Positions 56,896 to 64,000 of a stretch of DNA of 64,000 nucleotides are shown here, piece after piece (position 1 is the stretch's first letter; each line of letters opens with the position of its first letter). Below the pieces are notes generated by a model that saw nothing but the letters and a program-made list of their open reading frames with translations, made no database searches and had not been told where the DNA came from. A program made the position numbers and the translations under genes. The stretch lies in contig CAZDQL010000026.1 in NCBI GenBank assembly GCA_964507325.1, positions 1 to 64,000 on the forward strand, in the 5' to 3' direction. The DNA is from CAZDQL01 sp964507325. Lineage in GTDB: Bacteria; Planctomycetota; UBA1135; GCA-002686595.

Positions 56896-58230
56896 GTGAG
56901 ATCACCCTGCGTGCAGAAATTCGGCGGCGCCGCCCTGGCCGATGGGGCCGGCGTGGAGCGGGCTTGCCACCTGGTGGCCGCCAGCCGCGAGAGGCGCGGG
57001 ACCGGGCCTGTAGTGGTCGTGAGCGCCCATTCGGGGGTGACCGACCGGCTCGAGGAGCTGGCGCGCGCCGCGGCCGGGGGGTCCTACTCCCTCGATCGAG
57101 TGCGAATCCGACATCGAAGCCTGCTGGCCGAGCTCGGCCTGGCGAGCGACCTCCTGGACCGCTACTGGCGCGAGCTGGCGAGCCTTCTTGGGGGGGTGCA
57201 GGATCGGAGGCGGGTGGAGGCGGCGGAGCTCGACCTGGTGCTCAGCTACGGCGAGCGCCTCTCGGCCCGCATCGTCGCCCGCGTGCTCGCCCGCCTGGGG
57301 ATCCCCGCGACCCCCGTCGATGCCTGGGACCTGGGGCTCCTGACCGATTCCCGCCACGGCAGCGCGCGGCCCCTGGAGGGGATCGCCGACTCGATTCGAG
57401 ACGCCCTGGCCCAGGTCCCCGGCGTGGCGGTCGTCACGGGGTTCCTGGCCAAGGACCGGCGGGGCAACCTGACCACCCTGGGACGCGACGGGTCCGACCT
57501 CACCGCCGCCCTGATCGCCGAGGCGCTCGGGGCCTGCGAGCTGCAGTACTGGAAGACGGTGCCGGGGATCCTCTCCGCCGATCCCGAGGTGATTGCGGGG
57601 GCCCACCTGCTCGAGGCGGTGACCCCCCTCGAGGCCGCCGAGCTCGCCTTCCACGGGGCGCAGATCCTGCACCCCGCGGCGGTGGCGCCGGCTCGCCGGG
57701 CACGGGTGCCGATCCGCGTCGCCGACGTCCGCGCTCCCGAGGCCCCCGGCACTCGCTTCAGGGAGGAGGTGGCGCGCTCTGCTCCGATCGCCCTCGCCAC
57801 CCGCCGCGACGTCTTGGCCCTGCGCATCGAGGTCCCGAGCCCCGGCCAGCGTGGAGAGCGCGCCGCGCGCCTCTTCACGGTGCTCGATGCCCACGGGGTC
57901 ACGCACGGCCTGACCTTCGCCGACGGCTGCATGGTGGAGGCCCTGGTCGAACCGGGCCCCAGCGTGCCCGCGGCCCTGGCCGACCTGGCCGGGGAGACCT
58001 CGATCGAGCGCGACCTGGCCACCCTGGCCCTGGTGGGGGAGGGGATCGGAGGCGATGGAGCGCTGGCCCGCGAGGTCCTCGCGACCCTCGAGGGCGTCGC
58101 CGTCGAGCCGCGTCGCCTCGCCCTCAGCGGACGCGCGGCGAGCCTGGCGGTCGCCGTCGCCCGCGGCGACCTGCCGCGGGCCGCTGGAGCGCTGCACGAC
58201 AGCCTGGTGGCGGCTCGGGTCGAGAATTGA
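56896..58230 (+). CDS. lysC: Aspartate kinase
   Basis: A 444-residue aspartokinase, first enzyme of the Lys/Thr/Met pathway. It has KFGGAALADG at the N-terminus, SYGERLSA, TTLGRDGSDLTAALIAEALG and KTVPGILSADP, with C-terminal ACT domains (VLDAHGVTHGLTF). The start is GTG at 56896. It may be feedback-controlled by Lys or Thr through the ACT domains, but no leader is visible. It precedes mgtE by 49 bases. Confidence 0.95.
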   Translation: MRSPCVQKFGGAALADGAGVERACHLVAASRERRGTGPVVVVSAHSGVTDRLEELARAAAGGSYSLDRVRIRHRSLLAELGLASDLLDRYWRELASLLGGVQDRRRVEAAELDLVLSYGERLSARIVARVLARLGIPATPVDAWDLGLLTDSRHGSARPLEGIADSIRDALAQVPGVAVVTGFLAKDRRGNLTTLGRDGSDLTAALIAEALGACELQYWKTVPGILSADPEVIAGAHLLEAVTPLEAAELAFHGAQILHPAAVAPARRARVPIRVADVRAPEAPGTRFREEVARSAPIALATRRDVLALRIEVPSPGQRGERAARLFTVLDAHGVTHGLTFADGCMVEALVEPGPSVPAALADLAGETSIERDLATLALVGEGIGGDGALAREVLATLEGVAVEPRRLALSGRAASLAVAVARGDLPRAAGALHDSLVAARVEN

Positions 58231-58279
58231 CCAGCCGAAGCGGGGCTCCTCGCCTCCGCCTTTGCCAGACTGGCGCGCC

Positions 58280-59653
58280 ATGTGTGGGGCCGAGAGCGAA
58301 GCCCAACAGGGACCGAAGGAATTCCGCGAGCTGCTGGAGCGGTCGCCCGCCCAAGCCGCGGCGTTCCTGGTCGACGTGCACCCCGCCGACGCGGCCGATT
58401 GGCTGAACGACGTCGACGCCGCCGACGCCAGACGGGTCTTCGACGATCTCGATGCGGAGCTACAGGCCGCCATCCTCGAGCACGCCGACGAGCCGATGGT
58501 GCACGAGCTCGTCGCGCCGTTGTCCCCCGAAGCCCTGAGGGAGATCGTCGAGGAGCTCCCCTCCGACGAGGCGGTCGACGTCCTGGCCGAGGTCGACGAG
58601 CGCGTGGCGGAGGACGTGCTCGAAGCGATCGAGGACGAGACCGCCCAGGAGCTGCGCGACCTCGCCGCCCACGACCCCGAGGTCGCCGGCGGGGTGATGA
58701 CCACCGACTTCGTCACCGCCGAGGTGGGCAGCCGTATCGGCGACGCCGTCAAGGCGGTCAAGAAGGAGGGGGAAGAGGACGAGGAGGGGCTGGGGGTCTT
58801 CGTGATCGACGGGGAGGGGCGTCCGATCGGCTACCTCTCCGAACACGCGCTCCTGTCCAACAGCATCCACGATGCGGTGGCGGACGTGATGGTGGCTCCC
58901 TTCCTCGTCAGCGTCGACGAGGACCGCGAGGAGGCCGCCGGCATCATCACCAAGTACGGACTGAATGCCCTGGCGGTGGTGGGGGACGAGGGGGTCCTCC
59001 TGGGGGTGATCTCCGCCGACGACGCCCAGGAGATCCTCGAGGAGGAAGTCACCGAGGACGTCCACCGTCTGGTCGGTACTAGCGGCGTGCAGCAGACGCG
59101 GCTGCCGATCCTGACCCGCGTGCGCCAGCGCCTCCCGCTCATGGCGGTGACGGTGGCCGGCGGCCTGGCGAGCGCCAAGCTGCTCTCCTTGTTCATCCCC
59201 GAGCAGGCCGACGGGGCCGAGTTTCAGGCGATCTTGCGTTACCTGCCCTTGATCGTAGGGTTGGCGGGCAACGTGGGAGTGCAGTCCTCGACGATCCTGG
59301 TGCGCGCCTTCGCCACCAAGGAGGTCGAGCCGGACCGCGAGCTGTCCGTGCTGGGGGCCGAGGTCGGCGTCGGCGCCATCATCGGTCTGTTCTGCGGGCT
59401 GGCCACCCTCTTCGTAGCCGCGGGGATGGAGGGCGTAGCGGGGCCGAACTGGGGCCTGGGGTACTCCGTCGGCCTGGCGATCGTCGCCGCGGTGGTCTGG
59501 GCCGCGCTGCTCGGCTGCGTCGTGCCGATGGGGTGCCGGCGGCTGGGGATCGATCCGGCGATCGTGGCAGGGCCGTTCCTGATCTGCCTCTCCGACATCT
59601 CCGGAGTGGGGATCTACATCGTCGTGGCCAGCCTGCTCTTGGGGTTGGGGTAG
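58280..59653 (+). CDS. mgtE: Magnesium transporter MgtE
   Basis: A 457-residue Mg2+ channel. An N-terminal acidic superhelix (ADAADWLNDVDA), a pair of CBS domains and five membrane helices at the end are in standard order. The pore signatures GLAGNVGVQSSTI and GPFLICLSDISGVGIYI are present. Gated by intracellular Mg2+ through the acidic domain. I chose the ATG at 58280. It precedes lepB by 7 bases. Confidence 0.95.
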   Translation: MCGAESEAQQGPKEFRELLERSPAQAAAFLVDVHPADAADWLNDVDAADARRVFDDLDAELQAAILEHADEPMVHELVAPLSPEALREIVEELPSDEAVDVLAEVDERVAEDVLEAIEDETAQELRDLAAHDPEVAGGVMTTDFVTAEVGSRIGDAVKAVKKEGEEDEEGLGVFVIDGEGRPIGYLSEHALLSNSIHDAVADVMVAPFLVSVDEDREEAAGIITKYGLNALAVVGDEGVLLGVISADDAQEILEEEVTEDVHRLVGTSGVQQTRLPILTRVRQRLPLMAVTVAGGLASAKLLSLFIPEQADGAEFQAILRYLPLIVGLAGNVGVQSSTILVRAFATKEVEPDRELSVLGAEVGVGAIIGLFCGLATLFVAAGMEGVAGPNWGLGYSVGLAIVAAVVWAALLGCVVPMGCRRLGIDPAIVAGPFLICLSDISGVGIYIVVASLLLGLG

Positions 59654-59660
59654 CGTCCAG

Positions 59661-60806
59661 GTGGCCAGTCGCAGGGTGAAACGTCTGCTGTGGGTCCTGG
59701 CGACCTGTCTGGTGATCGTCCTGGGCCTGCGGACCTTCGTGGGCGACTTCTACTACGTCACCTCGTCGTCGATGCTGCCCGCCATCGGGCCCGACGAGCT
59801 GATCGCGGTGCGCTACGATCAGAGCCCCCCCGAGAGGCTCGAGATGGTGGTGGCCAGGGTGGACGGGGAGTACGTCGTCAAACGCGCGGCCGGCATCGGC
59901 GGCAAGGCGGGCGAGAACCTGATGATCGACGAGGCCGGCGACCTGGTCATCGACGGTGCCCACCTGCCCCCCGATCTCGTGCGCCCACGGGTGCTCGTCT
60001 TCGATTCGCGTCACCAACAGATCTCACGCCACTTCAGCCGCGGCAGCTCGGCGGGGGACCCCTGGACGGAGCAGGCCGACGGAGTGATCGAGCTCGACGC
60101 GAGCGCCATCCTGCCCGGCTACGAGGCGGGACTGATGCGCTACCACCAGCGCCTGCACGACCACCACCTGAATGCGGACTGGACGCTGGTCGAGGGGCAA
60201 TACGACGTGCACGACTGGGTCCTGGAGTTTCAGGTCTCGGTGGTCGAGCCCGGCGGGGTGTTGCGCGCGGCGTTGGTCGAGCAGGGGGACACCTTCTGGC
60301 TCGTGGCGGACCTCACCCAGCAGGGGACGACCACCGCCATGCTGGTGCGCGACGCGGACTCGGAGCTCTCCGAGCTGGGACGCGTGGAGGTGCCCCTGCC
60401 CCAGGGTGACTGGACGCCCGTCTCCTTCTCCAACATCGACAACCACCTGCGCGTCCTCTGGGGGGATCCCCCGGTGGTCCTGGAGGCGAGCTACGACACG
60501 AACACCTCCCACCCTCGCGACGGCATGCAGGAGGGTCGCAGTTGGGGGGCGCGCATCAAGCTGGGGGGCGAGGGGTGCCGCTTCCGCCTGCGCGACGTAC
60601 GCGTCCTGCGCGACCTGCACTACACCGGCCGCGGGGACTACGGGATCCGCAAGCGCTACTTCGTGCAGCCCGGCGAGGTGTTCCTCCTCGGCGACAACTC
60701 CGCCGACAGCCTCGACTCCCGCGAGATCGGCGCCATCCCCGACGGCCAGATCGTTGGCCGCCCGGCGGCGGTGATCTGGCCTCCGGCGGCGATGCGCTGG
60801 CTGTGA
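59661..60806 (+). CDS. lepB: Signal peptidase I with large insertion
   Basis: A 381-residue S26 peptidase. One N-terminal helix precedes the catalytic Ser in SSSMLPAIG (near residue 37) and the Lys in VVKRAAG (near residue 73). Box E LGDNSADSLDSR is near residue 350. Between about residues 95 and 330 lies an extra ~230-residue beta-rich region (WVLEFQVSVVEPGGVLRAAL) resembling a lectin-type fold. It cleaves signal peptides at the periplasmic side. The start is GTG at 59661. Confidence 0.93.
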   Translation: MASRRVKRLLWVLATCLVIVLGLRTFVGDFYYVTSSSMLPAIGPDELIAVRYDQSPPERLEMVVARVDGEYVVKRAAGIGGKAGENLMIDEAGDLVIDGAHLPPDLVRPRVLVFDSRHQQISRHFSRGSSAGDPWTEQADGVIELDASAILPGYEAGLMRYHQRLHDHHLNADWTLVEGQYDVHDWVLEFQVSVVEPGGVLRAALVEQGDTFWLVADLTQQGTTTAMLVRDADSELSELGRVEVPLPQGDWTPVSFSNIDNHLRVLWGDPPVVLEASYDTNTSHPRDGMQEGRSWGARIKLGGEGCRFRLRDVRVLRDLHYTGRGDYGIRKRYFVQPGEVFLLGDNSADSLDSREIGAIPDGQIVGRPAAVIWPPAAMRWL

Positions 60807-60831
60807 GCGGAGCGCGGACGGGTCGCGCGAC

Positions 60832-61494
60832 CTAGCGACCGCCCACCACGTCCCAGACCGCCGACAGCACTTCCACGTAGGCGTTTCCCCACGCTCCCTC
60901 GCGGAAGAAGGCCGTCTCCATCCCCGGCCGGCCGATGAACGGGCGCAGGATCCAGGCGAGCTGGATGGCGACGAAGACGTACAGGACCAGCCAGAACACC
61001 AGTCCGACCCGGTGGCGCGGGTTCGAGGCGATCAGCGGCCGGTAGTGGCGCGCCAGCGTCCAGTGACCAGCGGCGCTGGCCAAGGCGAAGGCGGCGCCGT
61101 TGAGCACCTTCGCAAAGGGGTAGAAGCCGGTCGACGCGTAGCCGAGGGCGGTGATCGGAGCCAGACTCGCGAGACACACCGCCAGGGTCCCCTGGGCAGC
61201 CAGCACTCCGCGCAGGGCGGCCTGCAGGTCGTCGCGCAGGCCCAGGATCGTGTTGATCACGAAGAAGTTCGGCAGCACCACCACCATGGCGCAGGCGAGC
61301 AGCAGCGGCACCTTCAACCCGGAGTACAAGCTCTGCAGGGGCCGGCCGCCGTACCAACCCATCACCGCTCCGTAGAGGAAGCCCGCCACCGCCGCCACGA
61401 CCACAACGGTCCGCCACGGCAGTCTCGCGCGCTCGATCGCGAAGGCCCCCTCGGCGCGCAGCAGGTCGTCGACCGGGGCGAGCAGGGTGCTCAT
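60832..61494 (-). CDS. Membrane protein of unknown function (paralog 2)
   Basis: A 220-residue membrane protein with four or five hydrophobic helices (LPWRTVVVVAAVAGFLYG, ILGLRD, FLVLYVFVAIQLAWIL). It ends with AWILRPFIGRPGMETAFFREG, a motif nearly matching the neighbouring gene's end, so the two are paralogs. The start overlaps the stop of the upstream paralog by one base. Probably an inner-membrane unit; function unknown. Confidence 0.78.
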   Translation of the reverse strand: MSTLLAPVDDLLRAEGAFAIERARLPWRTVVVVAAVAGFLYGAVMGWYGGRPLQSLYSGLKVPLLLACAMVVVLPNFFVINTILGLRDDLQAALRGVLAAQGTLAVCLASLAPITALGYASTGFYPFAKVLNGAAFALASAAGHWTLARHYRPLIASNPRHRVGLVFWLVLYVFVAIQLAWILRPFIGRPGMETAFFREGAWGNAYVEVLSAVWDVVGGR

Positions 61495-62348
61495 CAGAAG
61501 AGCTCGCCGAGGGACTTGAAGAAGTCCAGCACGATGTTGGACTCCCGCTCGCGGAACCACTCGACGGGCAGGTCGGGGGAGCCGATGAAGGGGCGCAGGA
61601 TCCAGCCCATCTGCGCGCCGACGGTTCCGTAGATCAGGAGCCAGACCGTGAACACGCGCCGCGACAGGACCGTCTGGGGGCTGGTTCGGATGCGCGCTCG
61701 GACCTGATGGGCGGCAGGCTGAGGCGCGGAGGCCTGCGGTGCATCGGGATCAGGCTCCTCTTCTCCGCCCGCGGGTGGCTTGGGGGGGTCCGGTGCCCGC
61801 ACCTCATCGGGGTCCTCCAGCACGGTCGTGAGCGCCTGGTGCAGGAACGCCAGACCGACCAACCCCGACACCGCGAAGAAGAACACGTTCAGCACCTTCA
61901 TGAACGGGTAGCTATCGGTGGAGAGGGTGAAGAACGCCGTCACGGGTCCCAAGCTGGCCAGCACCGCCAGGTGCACCGCGATCGCGCCCAGCAGCAGTCG
62001 CAGGGTGTCGGCCCCTCGAATCCGCATGCGGCAGAGGGCGGAGGAGACGTACAGGGAGGGGAAGGTGACGAGGAGTGTGAGCAGGAAGAGCAACGGGACC
62101 TTCAGCGCGGTGGCGACGAGCTGCCGCACCCCCTCCGTGTCCCGCACGCTGAGGGCGTAGAGCCCCATCATCAGGCCGTAGAAGGCTCCCAAGACCAGGC
62201 AGGCGTAGACCAGGGTGCGGACCGGGACGTCGATGCGCCCCGCCTGCAGGTCTTCCTTGCGCGTGTAGCCCCCGCGCAGGAGTCGATCGATGTCGGCGAT
62301 GAGGCGCCGCACCCCGTGTGTGCTCTCTCGGTCCGGTTGGCTCGTCAT
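61494..62348 (-). CDS. Membrane protein of unknown function (paralog 1)
   Basis: A 284-residue membrane protein with five hydrophobic segments and an acidic, Pro-rich cytoplasmic loop (residues ~180-225). It ends GWILRPFIGSPDLPVEWFRERESN, matching the end of the downstream paralog. It is divergent from the ECF sigma gene, with 108 bases between them. Function unknown. Confidence 0.78.
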   Translation of the reverse strand: MTSQPDRESTHGVRRLIADIDRLLRGGYTRKEDLQAGRIDVPVRTLVYACLVLGAFYGLMMGLYALSVRDTEGVRQLVATALKVPLLFLLTLLVTFPSLYVSSALCRMRIRGADTLRLLLGAIAVHLAVLASLGPVTAFFTLSTDSYPFMKVLNVFFFAVSGLVGLAFLHQALTTVLEDPDEVRAPDPPKPPAGGEEEPDPDAPQASAPQPAAHQVRARIRTSPQTVLSRRVFTVWLLIYGTVGAQMGWILRPFIGSPDLPVEWFRERESNIVLDFFKSLGELF

Positions 62349-62456
62349 GACTCCACTCCTCGGGCATTGAAGTGTAGTCCCTGCTGCTCAGAGGTGGAGC
62401 AAGAGCGCTATCCTGGCCGAAACCCTCCCGCCCCTAGTGGGTTGGATCCCGTGTCC

Positions 62457-63059
62457 ATGGACGAGACCGGAGCCGCGGATTCCGGAGCCCGGCTGATGGT
62501 GGCCTGGCAGGCCGGCGACGAGGGCGCTTTCGATCGATTGGTCGAGGCGTACTCGGGTCGCGTCTACGCCCTCTTGACCCGCTTCCTCGGCCGCCACCCC
62601 GCCCGGGAGGACCTCGTCCAGGAGACCTTCCTGAGGGTGATTCGAGCCCGCGAGCGCTACGAACCCGCGGCGCGTTTCACTACCTGGCTGTACCGCATCG
62701 TGTTCAACCTGGCCGTCAACGAGACCGAGCGTTCCACCGCGCGCAGGGAGCTGCCCTTCGATCTGCCGTCGCAGGGCGCAGGGGAAGAACGCGCCGTGGA
62801 CGTCCTGGATGGAGAGGCTCCCGATCCCTCCGATGGACTGGCGCGCGCCGACGTGGTGGCGGCCGTGCGCGCGGCGATCGCCGCTCTGCCCGACAAGCAA
62901 CGCATGGCCATGGTCCTGGCCAAGTACGATGGGCTCTCCTACGCGGAGATCGGCAACGTGCTGGGGTCCAGCGAGAAGGCCATCAAGTCCCTGATCCACC
63001 GCGCGCGGGAGAACCTGCGCGTGCGCCTGGCCCCCTACCTGGCGGAGGAGCTGGCATGA
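62457..63059 (+). CDS. ECF-type RNA polymerase sigma factor
   Basis: A 200-residue ECF sigma factor. Region 2: FDRLVEAYSGRVYALLTR, EDLVQETFLRVIRARERYE, FTTWLYRIVFNLAVNE. Region 4: LPDKQRMAMVLAKYDGLSYAEIG with the HTH VLGSSEKAIKSLIHRARENL. The ATG at 62457 is used; a GTG six bases earlier is possible. It is coupled with its anti-sigma gene by an ATGA overlap and directs transcription of a stress or envelope regulon. Confidence 0.93.
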   Translation: MDETGAADSGARLMVAWQAGDEGAFDRLVEAYSGRVYALLTRFLGRHPAREDLVQETFLRVIRARERYEPAARFTTWLYRIVFNLAVNETERSTARRELPFDLPSQGAGEERAVDVLDGEAPDPSDGLARADVVAAVRAAIAALPDKQRMAMVLAKYDGLSYAEIGNVLGSSEKAIKSLIHRARENLRVRLAPYLAEELA

Positions 63060-63673
63060 ACGACTGCACCCGATTCCGCCGCCTGCTCGAGGCGCGCCTG
63101 GCGGGGAGCCCCGACCCCGAAGGTCTGCGCGAGCTGGGTTGGCACGAGCACATCTCCACCTGCGCAGCCTGCCGCGAGATGCTCGCACAGGAGGAGGCCC
63201 TCGAGCTGCTGCTCGCCTCCCTCCCCGAACCGAAGCTACCCCCCGCGCTCACCGCACGGGTCCTGGCCCGTCTGCGGGCGCGGTCGGAGGACGCGCTGGA
63301 TCGCCTGCTCGAGTTGGACGACGTACAGGTCCCCGCCGGGCTCTCCCAACGCGTCTTGGCGGGGGTGGCCGCTGCGCGCGCCCCTCGACCGCGCGCCCTG
63401 CCGGCGCGTCCGCGACGCATCCCGCGCTGGCTGGCGGCGGCGGCGCTGCTGCTCGTCGGCGTCGGGGTGGCTTGGCGTCTGATGCGCTCCTCCGACGACG
63501 GATCCAGCGGGGGGGAAGAGGTGAGGATCGCCCAGGCGCAGGACGAGGAGCTGATCCCCTGGCTCGAGGTGCTCGAGCACTGGGAAGGCCTGCAGGAGCT
63601 CGAGCCGGTGGAAGCCGAGATCCTGGCCCATTTCGACACCAGCGACGAAGCCGCCCTCGAGGAGGGCTCCTGA
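63056..63673 (+). CDS. Anti-sigma factor with zinc-binding motif
   Basis: A 205-residue single-pass membrane protein. HEHISTCAACREML holds the HxxxCxxC zinc motif of ZAS-type anti-sigma factors. One membrane helix is at ~135-152 (WLAAAALLLVGVGVAW), then a periplasmic acidic tail. It sequesters the upstream sigma factor until a signal releases it. Confidence 0.88.
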   Translation: MNDCTRFRRLLEARLAGSPDPEGLRELGWHEHISTCAACREMLAQEEALELLLASLPEPKLPPALTARVLARLRARSEDALDRLLELDDVQVPAGLSQRVLAGVAAARAPRPRALPARPRRIPRWLAAAALLLVGVGVAWRLMRSSDDGSSGGEEVRIAQAQDEELIPWLEVLEHWEGLQELEPVEAEILAHFDTSDEAALEEGS

Positions 63674-63682
63674 GGAACCCGA

Positions 63683-64000
63683 CGTGATCCGCGCCCTGCT
63701 CATCACCGTCCTGTCCTCGATCGCGATCTCGAGCGTCGCTCCGCCCCCGACGAGTGGGGGCGCAGAGCCGCGGGTGCCGGAGAGCCGGCGGCAGGACGCG
63801 CAGCGCTTGAAGGAACTGCGCGCGCGCTGGCGGTCCTTCAGTGAGGAGGAACGCCAGACCCTGCGGCGACGCTTCGTCGAGCTCGAGAAACTCCCCGTCG
63901 CCGAGCGGGAGGAGCTGCGCCAACGCGCTCGGCGCCTGGACGAGATCGGCCGTACCCTCTACCGGTCGCTCGACGAGGAGGCCCGCTCCCAGCTCGACTC
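63683..64000 (+). CDS. Exported DUF3106-like protein (partial, cut by window edge)
   Basis: An open frame from GTG 63683 to the window end (106 codons), so the gene is incomplete. The N-terminus LLITVLSSIAISSV is a signal peptide. The remainder is helical and rich in Arg and Glu: LRARWRSFSEEERQTLRRRF, typical of DUF3106 proteins that follow sigma/anti-sigma genes. Likely part of the same operon. Confidence 0.75.

Noticed and set aside
58231..58279. Mg-sensing riboswitch before mgtE.
   Set aside because: The gap between lysC and mgtE is only 49 bases, too short for an M-box.
1..64000. CRISPR arrays, insertion sequences, phage genes, rRNA and tRNA genes.
   Set aside because: No spaced repeats, transposase, integrase or tRNA-like foldable blocks were recognised anywhere in the window.

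Overview
The window is high-GC DNA packed with genes on both strands, with many 4-nt start/stop overlaps and frequent GTG starts. It most resembles a Gram-negative bacterium of the Planctomycetota (Poly30/Pla163-like lineages). The support is a secreted protein whose C-terminal domain is of a kind common in that group, a sulfatase, GH127 and GH16 hydrolases, large secreted M14 and BNR proteins, and ECF sigma/anti-sigma cassettes. The kdsD-kdsC-lpt block shows that an LPS-type outer membrane is built. The lineage is an inference from gene style; no rRNA or tRNA gene is present.

Layout. 1-8.6 kb: an ABM-like protein, a GH127 lipoprotein, an M14 peptidase, DUF2007, a Zn/Mn-type ABC pair, DinB and a PLD-like protein. 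8.8-12.6 kb: acetate kinase with a C-terminal extension, a Cys-rich protein and a HEAT-repeat protein. 12.6-20.0 kb (minus): TetR regulator, molybdopterin oxidoreductase fused to a cysteine desulfurase (interrupted by one TAG), an OpuC/EgtU-type ABC transporter and EgtD. 20.9-25.2 kb: a sigma-54 activator divergent from rubrerythrin, ferritin, an ArsC-like selenoprotein (UGA-encoded Sec) and DUF423, followed by a second sigma-54-driven ferritin-like gene. 25.5-31.2 kb (minus): secreted protein, rsmB, fmt, trxA, scpA and an M50 protease. 31.4-38.0 kb: kdsD, kdsC and a 1698-residue LptC/LptA/LptD-like fusion. 38-46 kb: patatin, GH16-like, PDZ protein and a PhnD-like SBP/histidine kinase/response regulator trio. 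46-54.4 kb: PEP/pyruvate-binding protein, BNR protein, sulfatase, TatA/B and a TIM-barrel isomerase. 54.5-64 kb: an HMGL-family synthase, a pseudopilin, lysC, mgtE, lepB with a large insertion, paired membrane proteins and an ECF sigma/anti-sigma/third-gene cassette cut by the window edge.

Three systems stand out. First, the TetR / Mo enzyme-cysteine desulfurase / SBP-permease ABC / EgtD operon looks like an oxygen-independent route to make and import ergothioneine or a related thio-betaine. EgtD makes hercynine, the desulfurase could supply sulfur, and the Mo centre could perform the oxidative C-S step. This chemistry is inference. Second, two sigma-54 promoters of identical form, TGGCACG-N4-CTGCA, with a shared upstream motif next to the activator gene, define a small di-iron/redox regulon that includes the selenoprotein. 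Third, one polypeptide appears to carry an inner-membrane anchor, a periplasmic OstA bridge and an LptD barrel.

No stretch longer than 300 bases lacks a gene. The longest gaps are 24497-24778 (sigma-54 promoter and activator-like motifs), 25214-25468 (two convergent hairpins) and 26732-26946 (one hairpin).
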